A DNA stretch of 20,365 nucleotides from Carex sylvatica. Taxonomy: Eukaryota > Streptophyta > Magnoliopsida > Poales > Cyperaceae. A model generated the notes under the pieces. The model was not told the DNA's origin. It searched no databases and saw only the letters and a program-made list of their open reading frames with translations. Position numbers and translations under genes: made by a program. Of the stretch, positions 8,421-16,433 are shown piece by piece (the first letter of the stretch is position 1; each line of letters begins with the position of its first letter). The stretch is from contig CAXKVR010000621.1 of the NCBI GenBank assembly GCA_964058845.1, positions 1 through 20,365 of the forward strand. Direction: 5' to 3'.

Positions 8421-9448
8421 AATTTAATTTCTTGAATGTATGTCATATTACTATTCATTTTTTAGGAGTGTACAAAATATTTGTTGTATCTATTTTTTCC
8501 AATGTATCTTATGTTGAACAGGTACTTGAAGAAATGGAAATTATCTTTTGAAAATAAATATTCTCAATATATGGATCATACACCTAAAATTTGCACCTTT
8601 AAAGGATCGAATAGTTAACATTAGAAGTTTTGTACCCCCAAAATTTAAGAAATTGTACACTATATATAGTCCATTTTTTTCTCCATTGCCAAAAGGCAGT
8701 AGTATCACTGTAATTATATATATTTATTTAGGAAACTCTCTAATTATGTTGTAAGTCTTAATTTTGAACAATTGTGAACAATTAGGAAACTCTCTAACTC
8801 GATAATTTCAACTCTGCTTCCAATTGCATATATGGGAACGGGAACGGATTTTGTCCAAAGGGCTTTGGACAAACTTTATCTGAAGTTGGTCTTATACCCT
8901 CCGATATGCGTTAAAATCCGTACAACAGATTTAGAACTTAAATTTAAACGGCTCTGTGAATCTAAACGTCCAAGCAAATTTTGACAGGAATCAGATGATT
9001 TAGGTCGGGCTTTGAATAAGGTTTTGTCCAAAGCTAACGAAGGAACCAAATTAATTTAATTAAGACAAGTTCAACGCAAGATCTTAATCACATACAAATC
9101 TTATCAGCCAATATACTATAGAAAACGCTTAAAGAACAATGTTAAAACAGTACCTATATAATAGATATAATCAAATGAAATAAAAATTGCTAATTTATTG
9201 CTACAGGTACAGCTAGCACTACTAAAAATATGATACAAACCTATTTAACACTTCTATATATAAATATGGCACAAAAATAAATAAAAAGAAGATGGTATAA
9301 ACTAATGTTCTATTAGACAAAAGGGTACAAACTAATTAATGACTAATAATTAGTAACATAACAACCTAATTAGTGACAAACAATATTAAAGCATGTACTG
9401 AGGCCAACACAAACTTGAGATAATATAAGGTTTTATATTTTTGAATTA
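8421..9448. other. Spacer between copy A and the LECRK-type gene (convergent 3' ends)
   Basis: The genes on either side end here, so this spacer holds two 3' flanks and no obvious promoter. AATAAA at 8553-8558 is a possible polyadenylation signal for copy A. It contains the small inverted-repeat element at 8862-9034; the rest is AT-rich with no credible gene. Confidence 0.65.
8862..9034. mobile_element. Small inverted-repeat (MITE-like) element
   Basis: The left end starts GCTTTGGACAAACTTTATC and the right end, reverse-complemented, GCTTTGGACAAAACCTTAT, giving about 173 bp between matching inverted ends. The left end also forms a 24-base palindrome with the bases just before it: TTTGTCCAAAG at 8850-8860 and CTTTGGACAAA at 8863-8873. 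No clear target-site duplication was seen, so the exact ends and the superfamily are uncertain. There is no coding capacity. Confidence 0.5.
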
Positions 9449-11794
9449 CTAGTCCAAAGAAGTTGGTGAAGGTAAAGCATAAACAGTAACATCTCCAGCC
9501 AGAGTGTGTGCCACTTCATGCATTGGCGGCCTTAATGAGGGGTCATCTTGAATACAAGAAAGAGCTATTCTCACGAACAGTTCCACCCTCCCTATGTCAG
9601 CCCGGGCTTCATCATCACCTTCCACCAATTGTTCCCAGGAGTTGGTTTCAAGACACCTCAAGGCCCAACGCTCGACATTCCTTTTGCAACATATTATTTC
9701 TAGTAGTACAATACCAAAACTATATACATCTACCTTCGACGTGATCTCTGGATCCTTGAACCACTCTGGAGCAAGGTAGCCCTTTGTCCCTCGGACAAAG
9801 GTGCTGGTTCGTGTTTGGTCTGCTCCTAAGAGTTTTGCCACCCCAAAGTCCGATATTTTTGGTTCCAAACTACCATCAAGAAGAATGTTTTGGGGCTTTA
9901 TATCACAATGAATTATTTGAGAGCTACACTCCTCGTGCAAGTAATGTAGTCCCTTGGCAATTCCTAAGGCTATACGGGCACGTTGGTTCCACCCGAGCTT
10001 CATATCGCTGAAAATGAATCTGGCTAGTGAGCCTTTGCTCATGTACTCATATACGAGCATCCTATGTTTTCCTTCATTACAGAAACCAATCATTCTCACC
10101 AAGTTTTTGTGGTTTGTTTGCCCAATAGAGAACACCTCACTCTTGAACTCACGCTCACCCTCGTTAGCTATCTCGAGCTTCTTTACTGCAATTTCTACTT
10201 GCGTTTCTAACTCCATGAATCCTCGATAGACAATTCCATATGTTCCTCGACCAAGCACTTCACGGAAACCCCTTGTGGCATGTTGGATCTCCTTGTAAGT
10301 GAAAGCTCTAGGTTTTATTGCCAACAAGTTGGAATTCAGATGAGCCTTTTGCCATACAAGGAATAACACTGCGACTAACAAAACAAGTAGTGCTAGTAAT
10401 AACCCACCAAGCAACATAAAACCACCTCTACTCGGTAATATTTTTTTGTTATGTATCTTCTCTCTAATTATTAAACTTGTTGTATTTTTTTTAGGAACTT
10501 TCATGTATGCCGTTCGATTGATATAATTACCGTGTTGGCCAAACTGGAGGGGAAGGGGTCTCTTCCAGCATCCATCAATTCCGAACACTGCCACCATGCA
10601 GAAGCAATCACTTAAGCAGTAGTCGATACAGTGCTGCTTTTGACCATTGTTTGAGGTGAAGTTCTCATAGTCCTCTCCCAGCCAATCTGTGTTGGGTAGC
10701 TCTCTGAAATCGAAATCTTCAGCTTGGTAATCCTTGCAATTTGGCATAGCAAAGTCAGGCATGCAGCCCTCGTACTTCCTGTCTTGGTCAACAAACAAGT
10801 ACCCAGGAGGACATTCACAATCTAGAAGTTTTTGATTTGCATTACTGGAGTTGCAATATGCATTGAAGCCACATGCCCCGCTGCCCCCATTGGTTGACAT
10901 GCGACAACCGTCAAGGAGCTGCTTTCCAACTACTGCCCATTCACTAATAACAGGCTTCTTGGGATATATGTACACCCGAAAGACGCCGTCAGGATCTAGT
11001 GTGGCATGTTGATAGTATTTATTACTTGAAAAGCTAGGAGCATCTGTGATATTTTGAGATTCACCACATGCCTCGATTTGGAGTGTGCCATTAGAGTGGA
11101 AGACTAGTTGAACATTCATGTTGTGACAGAAAAAATATATGCCTGAGGCCCAGATCGCATGGTAACGGTCATAGCTGGGAAGGGACAAAGGATAGAGAAC
11201 TACATTTCCATCCGGTTGGACTGCTAGGGTGAATCGCCCCTTAGAGAAGTCAGTGTCGGTGAGCTTGGACCAGAGCTGAGAGCCAGTGGAGAGATATTGG
11301 CCCGGGACAATTGTATCAGTTGGTTGCAAAAAGCTTTGCCAGAGACGGTTGCCATTTCTATCATAGAGGACGAAGTTTCCCTCGTCGCTGAGGTTTGCAT
11401 GATCAGCATCTGTTGGACTTGGGTTTCCAAGAAAGTCGACTGCTTCGAGGTCGGTGAGGGTTAGTGATCCGGCATTATTGAGCAAGAAACTCGATTTTGC
11501 GGACACAATAACAGGATTGTGGCCATCAGTTGCCGCGAACCATATAATTGTTTGAGGGGAAGTAGCATTGAACCAAATTGCTAGGAAGAAATGGGATTGG
11601 TTCATGGGCCGAAAGCCGAAGGCAAAGTCCCCAGAGTGAGAAGCCATGGAAGATATAGGGCCCGATGGGTTTAGCTCTACACCACGTGTCATGTTCCTAT
11701 ATGTTTTGGCAGTGGATTGTAATTGGAATTGCAAAATAAGTGCTAGGAGGAAGAGGAGATGTATTAGGATGGATGAACAGAATATTGTGCTCAT
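9449..11794 (-). CDS. G-type lectin receptor-like Ser/Thr kinase, LECRK/RLK1 type, intronless
   Basis: A single exon encodes 781 residues. Signal peptide about 1-29; bulb-lectin domain about 40-165, followed by a mannose-binding-like Q-x-D-x-N-x-V-x-Y at 193-201; EGF-like cysteines 297-328 (CGFNAYC, CECPPGY); PAN-like cysteine cluster 344-409; membrane helix about 457-481; kinase about 513-765 with glycine loop GRGTYG at 515-520, Lys538, Glu553, catalytic HCDIKPQN at 629-636, DFG at 649-651 and APE at 675-677. HCD instead of HRD makes it a non-RD kinase, usual in this subfamily and often linked to immune receptors. Intronlessness is also normal here. After CCKRNVE (702-708) the frame jumps to RWALRC; family members generally have roughly 10-15 more residues there, so a small in-frame deletion is likely (from memory of the family). 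The start is the first ATG of the frame, followed directly by a hydrophobic leader. It is probably functional or recently so. Confidence 0.93.
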   Translation of the reverse strand: MSTIFCSSILIHLLFLLALILQFQLQSTAKTYRNMTRGVELNPSGPISSMASHSGDFAFGFRPMNQSHFFLAIWFNATSPQTIIWFAATDGHNPVIVSAKSSFLLNNAGSLTLTDLEAVDFLGNPSPTDADHANLSDEGNFVLYDRNGNRLWQSFLQPTDTIVPGQYLSTGSQLWSKLTDTDFSKGRFTLAVQPDGNVVLYPLSLPSYDRYHAIWASGIYFFCHNMNVQLVFHSNGTLQIEACGESQNITDAPSFSSNKYYQHATLDPDGVFRVYIYPKKPVISEWAVVGKQLLDGCRMSTNGGSGACGFNAYCNSSNANQKLLDCECPPGYLFVDQDRKYEGCMPDFAMPNCKDYQAEDFDFRELPNTDWLGEDYENFTSNNGQKQHCIDYCLSDCFCMVAVFGIDGCWKRPLPLQFGQHGNYINRTAYMKVPKKNTTSLIIREKIHNKKILPSRGGFMLLGGLLLALLVLLVAVLFLVWQKAHLNSNLLAIKPRAFTYKEIQHATRGFREVLGRGTYGIVYRGFMELETQVEIAVKKLEIANEGEREFKSEVFSIGQTNHKNLVRMIGFCNEGKHRMLVYEYMSKGSLARFIFSDMKLGWNQRARIALGIAKGLHYLHEECSSQIIHCDIKPQNILLDGSLEPKISDFGVAKLLGADQTRTSTFVRGTKGYLAPEWFKDPEITSKVDVYSFGIVLLEIICCKRNVERWALRCLETNSWEQLVEGDDEARADIGRVELFVRIALSCIQDDPSLRPPMHEVAHTLAGDVTVYALPSPTSLD

Positions 11795-11933
11795 CTTTTA
11801 CGGGATGTTAATTTTGCCTTTTTGTTTGGTGGATAGAATTAGGAACATAAATTATCTAGTCTTTAAAAAGAGGCGCAAAGCATCATGCATGCATAGCAAT
11901 GTCTTAGAAGTTAGAAAGTTAGGTGAGGTCGTG

Positions 11934-11960
11934 TTGACAGTTGACTGCTGTACTGGTCAA
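11934..11960. promoter_or_regulatory. Cluster of three W-box-like TTGAC elements upstream of the LECRK-type gene
   Basis: TTGACA (11934-11939) and TTGACT (11941-11946) lie on the plus strand and TTGACC on the minus strand (11955-11960), all within 27 bp and about 140-166 bp before the start codon. TTGAC[C/T] is the WRKY binding core; clustering is common in defence-gene promoters. Function is inferred only. Confidence 0.5.
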
Positions 11961-12039
11961 GTCGCCTCATAATAGAGAGATATGTTCAATGAAATTTGTC
12001 TAGCATTCAATTCTTAGGCCAATTCCCAACCAAATGTTA

Positions 12040-12047
12040 TATTTATA
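12040..12047 (-). promoter_or_regulatory. Possible TATA box of the LECRK-type gene
   Basis: On the minus strand this reads TATAAATA, 246 bp before the ATG. If it is the true TATA box, the W-box cluster falls in or near the 5' UTR. The region is AT-rich, so chance occurrence is possible. Confidence 0.35.
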
Positions 12048-13220
12048 GCATAAATGAGTTTAAAATTTAATTAATCTCCACACATAACACCATATAATGA
12101 TATACAAATTTTTTAAATGATGGATCTAATAATATTACAAAAGAAATGTTGCAACAATTATTGACCGTCAAATTATCTGCTTAGTATGAGTGAAAATATA
12201 GCTATTAGTTCTAAAATTAACACCTCGATCCCGTCTACATTAATTTTTAATGAACATATGCTAATATATATGAATATGGATGTTGAGAAACTGACAAACT
12301 TCTAATATATAGTCATAAAATAAATGTAGGAATAATTATGATAAAAAAAAATTAAACTGACAAACCCGACTTCTTAATAAAAAAAATATAAATTAATGTA
12401 GGCATAAAATAAACTGACAAATCCGGCCTCTTAATAAAAAAATAATGTTTTGGCGAACATTCATACATGTAGGAATAATTATGATAAAATAAATATTTTA
12501 GAACAATTTTTTTTTTTAAGATAAAAATGAGAATAAATTTTTTCGAACTTGCATTAATATCACAAAAAATCTTTCAACTGAATTTTGAAGTGCAGATAAT
12601 TTCAGAACAAATAGGTATCCGTAAATCAATTTTGTTTTCATAATTGTGATCTTTCTTTCGTATTTTCCAATTATATATGATTTAATTATTTTCTTTTCTT
12701 CTTCTTTTGTCATTTCATTTTCCTCAGTAATCCCTGTCGTTTTTGTTCAATCCATGCATGTTGCATATGGACCTTAAAGCGCACATGTATAAAAACTAGT
12801 ATGTATCCAACCTACTCAGCAAGTTGCAAAGCATGCATATATAAATACATCCGACAGTCTAAAAAAGATTTGCGTAGTAGAATATAACAATTTTTATAAT
12901 TTGTTTTTTTGTCATTAAACATTGTTAATTCTATGCGCCAACTTTATACAGTGCAGCCGTGACTTTCTAAATAGAGAACGACAGTTGGCAGACAGGGATA
13001 TTAAATTATTAATGGCACCTTCTTATTCGGTCTATATGATACTCATAAGCGGATATGACTAAAAATGATTTATTTTAGTTAATTTATAAGATACGGATAA
13101 AAAAAAAAAAGGATTTTACTGGCTTAATGTACAAGGGAATGGATAAAAATCCGTATTGTATAAGATAATTATAAAAGATATATAATTAAGCACACAATTG
13201 ATCTCTTTTTTGCTAAGCAA
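12048..13220. other. AT-rich spacer with degenerate direct repeats
   Basis: No credible gene. A repeat of about 2.3 units with spacing near 60-70 bp occupies 12325-12489: the word at 12325-12346 recurs exactly at 12468-12489 (22 of 22), and the 32-base word at 12354-12385 recurs at 12411-12442 with 3 mismatches. Imperfect inverted arms TTATAAGATACGGA (13084-13097) and TCCGTATTGTATAA (13150-13163), 12 of 14 paired, flank a poly-A tract and may be a MITE relic. Confidence 0.6.
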
Positions 13221-13224
13221 GAGA

Positions 13225-13348
13225 TACTGTGACCAGTGGGTCAAGGTAACTGTAATAGGGGCATTCCTCATATTATTGGCATTTTATTCTCTATTTTAGG
13301 AGTGTAAATTTTTGTTTAAACCGTTACTGTGACCAGTGGGTACAAGGT
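13225..13348. repeat. Direct repeat pair, about 100-bp offset
   Basis: TACTGTGACCAGTGGGT plus CAAGGT occurs at 13225-13247 and again at 13325-13348 with one inserted base. The repeat is unlike its AT-rich surroundings, so it is probably a local duplication. Confidence 0.7.
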
Positions 13349-13435
13349 CACTCCTTTGTAAAAAAAAAATTTCATCATTAATATATATCTTACTAAAAAC
13401 TCTCCACTAACCTTCAAAACAAAACAAAAAAATTC

Positions 13436-13616
13436 AATGAAACCAAATCAATTCTAAATCAAATCAAACTATATAGATATAAATTTATATGGGGATAATG
13501 CTAATATGATATAGTTTTAATTATAGTCTGCAAAAGCAGTCGAGTTGAACCAAAATTGAATGAAACCAAATCAATTCTAGACTGATAAAAGTAAATATAA
13601 ATATGATATAGTTTTA
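13436..13616. repeat. Direct repeat pair, two blocks
   Basis: AATGAAACCAAATCAATTCT plus A at 13436-13456 is repeated exactly at 13559-13579. The following block AATATGATATAGTTTTA (13503-13519) recurs at 13600-13616. Order is kept and spacing changed from 123 to 97 bp, indicating an old tandem duplication with later indels. Confidence 0.7.
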
Positions 13617-13619
13617 TTC

Positions 13620-14600
13620 ATAATCAGGAGCGCATCTACATTCATTCATACGGGTGCTAAGTAACCTCTATAATTTTAAAATTTTAGTTATGTATATTAA
13701 AACTTAATTAAATTTTATTGTTTTAGAACTTTTTATATAGTTCAAACACTCTCATAAAATATCACAAGTTTATTTGCAGCTTAGTAGTTAAAATTTATTT
13801 TGTGGTTATAAAAAATTTGAGTTCAATTTCCACTCAATACATTTTGTGCATTTTAAGTTTGAATCCCCTATCAAAATTTTCTCGTTACACCTCTATTCGA
13901 TCAAAGCCGAACTGACTTTAGACTGAGTTATAAAAAAATCAGTTTGACAGATTCTTCAATTGCGGACAGGATTTTCAAATAATCTGAATTGTCTTGGGCC
14001 TGATTTGAATTGCCTAGGCCCGATTTGCAAAAGTTCAACATTACTTCTTTTTTTTCTTTTTCTTTTTTTCTTTTTTTTTTAGGAAATCCGACTCTTGTGA
14101 GTAGTGTCGAATAGGTGTGTTCATATGATCGGTTGAAATTGAACTAAAATAATCTAAAAAAAAAAATTCAGTTTTCAAAATTAATTCGATCTGAATCAAT
14201 TAAATCTATCAACTGATCAAGAGCCGAACCGAATAAACTGAATTGAATTTCAATTTGTTTGATTCAAACCAAAATATCTGTTGGTTTGATACACTTGTGG
14301 GACTAATTGTCTAATTGTGTTTCTCTTGAGCTCCAGACGTCTATCTACTTACTGATTCGTAATTAGGCAGGCACGCACAGAGTGCGCCAGGACGAATAGA
14401 GCGAGCCAAAGAGATCTTATGTTTCTGTACAGATTTCTTCTCTTCTCCATTTTAATATTCTTTGAACCTCCATTTACTCTCTCTTTTTTTGGTTTATTTT
14501 TTGGATACTGATAACAATCTCCGTACCTTTATTCCCGCAAAAAATCTCGCACAAACTGTCAAAAAAATCATGAGGGGACCGCTCAGTCATTAATAAGCAT
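13620..14600. other. Spacer with transposon-like debris and a polypyrimidine tract
   Basis: No credible gene. A T-rich polypyrimidine run lies at 14044-14080. The stretch at 14100-14290 is rich in CCGAACCGAAT / GAATTGAATTTC-type words seen in many decayed plant repeats. The stretch near 13770-13880 has words resembling an RNA polymerase III box B (GAGTTCAATTT, AGTTTGAATCC), but no box A or tRNA fold was recognised. Confidence 0.45.
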
Positions 14601-14743
14601 TTCGTAAACTGTTAGTATTTAACTTGAAGCATCAAAGTATTTATCTTTAATTTGCAAAGTATTAATTCATATGCAATGATCTCTATTTATAAAATAATAA
14701 ATCAATCCATCAATTGTCTCCGCACAATTTTTTTTTTTTTTTT

Positions 14744-15170
14744 GAATTGTCCTTGCACAACTGGGGACCATTAAATAAACAATCCCCTCATAAATACTTG
14801 TCAGTTATCCCTACACAAAATTTCTTTTTTTTTTGGATTGTCCCCGCACAACTGGGGACCATTAAATAAACAATCTCATCACCCAATGATAAATACTTCT
14901 CCGACATAATGATAAATATTTTATGTTACATGGATAAATATTTCTCAGATATAACTACAAGTATATCTACAACTTTTAGTAAAACATCAATGATAAATAC
15001 TTCTTAAGCATAATGATAAATATTTTATGTTACATGGATAAATACTTCTCAGACATAATTATAATTTTCAGTAAAACATATGTACGTCAAAGACAATGAT
15101 AAATATTTCTTAGACATTGTGATAAGTACTTGTCAGCAATAATGATAAATATTTTTTTAAACATCAATAA
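14744..15170. repeat. Minisatellite array with higher-order duplication
   Basis: A 41-base block at 14744-14784 recurs at 14835-14875 with 3 mismatches (core GCACAACTGGGGACCATT). A series of 22-24-base units of the form AATGATAAATAYTTCTYAGA then follows at about 14885, 14908, 14932, 14989, 15012, 15036, 15095, 15117 and 15140. Three-unit sets are duplicated as a block: 14885-14945 matches 14989-15049 at an offset of 104. Confidence 0.85.
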
Positions 15171-15190
15171 ACAAATAAATATTTATTCGC

Positions 15191-15295
15191 GGAAATTGTT
15201 ATTAAGGGAAAGTATAATTAATGCAGGAATTGTTATTTTATGACAGTATAATTAATACAGAGATTGTTATTAAATAAAAATATAATTTAATGCGG
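15191..15295. repeat. Three degenerate tandem units, about 34-50 bp
   Basis: The words ATTGTTATTAA/TTTTAT and TATAATTAATGC/ACA recur three times in order (from about 15195, 15228 and 15261). This looks like a separate small tandem array next to the minisatellite. Confidence 0.6.
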
Positions 15296-16433
15296 AGATA
15301 AATGGAAATTATGAGCGAAATAATTGGGGAATTAATGACAGTTAAGGAAAAAAATGAGAGAGAGAGTGCGGGAAAAAAAAGGGAGACAGGGGTGAGATGA
15401 TTAGTATAATTATTTTTTATTTTTTTCTTTTGTAACATAACAACATTATTTGACTATAATTTTTTGTCTTCACATAATTTTTGACAAATTATTTTTTTTA
15501 CCAACTTTTTAATATTTTTTAGTACAAAACAAATTTCTGCAAAAAAAAATAATAATCGGAGTTTTCGATCTAATTTGGCTGATTATGACTAATTCACTCG
15601 ATTCTTATTCTAAGTTCAAGTGACTGATTCCGATTCTAATTATGTGAACCATGGTTTTATTCATGATCCAAGTGTATATGATATAACTCTAAATTTAATT
15701 ATTTTCAATTCATTTTCAATTTATTTTGTCTTTCATTATTTTGTTTAGAAAAATATTTTTTTGGAAGCACAATAGTAGTGTCAATGCCACCGCTCATTCA
15801 TTTACCTGACCCGTATCGTATGGGTATTAATAAATCTTTTTGGTTAGCTTATCAGATATGGAGATGGATAAAGATTTTTTTTATTAGCTTAATGGCTATG
15901 GACTCAATAGTGAAGAATGAATTGGTCAAAGTGTCATTCTCTTGGGTCTTGGCCAAGTCAATTGCATTCACTCTAAGCACAAAGTATTACTATCAGGCGC
16001 TTTTTCTTTCTTGCTAGACTAAACAGATGCCCTAGTCTCTCTGCAACATAGTTGTTCTCTTATGAGAAAGTCCCTATCAGAATCAGAAATAAATGCCAGA
16101 AGGTTAATTTCCCTCTGGTAATTGTCTAACATGTAGGATGGGGAACCTGTAAAGAAAATAATTAAAATAATTTAGCAAGCAACCAGATGGCAAGATAAGA
16201 AAACATCATAATTCAATTTCCATTCCATTACTTTAATTTATTTATTGAAGGTCACTTTACATTTACCTCCAAGTCAAACATGGTGTAGATTATCCCGGAA
16301 CATCTTGAAGGATTGTATTACTTTTCCTATTCCAAGGCTTGTACTTTTTTCCCTACATTATATATCCAGATCGACAGCATACGCATTGCCTTAAAACTCC
16401 ATTTAATTATCCTTGATTTTGGTACTAGAAGAG
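15296..16433. other. Spacer and promoter region of copy B
   Basis: No credible gene; an 80-codon frame near 15778 has no recognisable domain and starts in ordinary spacer. From about 16185 to 16433 the sequence aligns with the region upstream of copy A (2147-2257 and 2810-2959), including the unoccupied target site TTATCCCGGAACATC near 16292. It therefore shows the promoter as it was before the hAT-like insertion. Confidence 0.7.
16359..16365 (+). promoter_or_regulatory. TATA box of copy B
   Basis: TATATAT in the context ACATTATATATCC lies 69 bp before the ATG at 16434, matching the position and context in copy A. Confidence 0.65.

Noticed and set aside
11646..11972. 108-codon plus-strand frame overlapping the start of the LECRK-type gene
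   Set aside because: It is antisense to the signal-peptide and lectin region and continues into promoter sequence; no domain.
13770..13880. tRNA gene or SINE suggested by box B-like words
   Set aside because: No box A at the right distance, no cloverleaf, and no poly-A or T tail that I could place.
14885..15160. CRISPR-like array
   Set aside because: The units are adjacent and degenerate with no unique spacers of constant length, and the genome is a plant. It is a minisatellite.
15778..16017. 79-residue plus-strand frame in the copy B upstream spacer
   Set aside because: No similarity to a known domain that I can recognise, and there is no counterpart upstream of copy A. Chance open frame.
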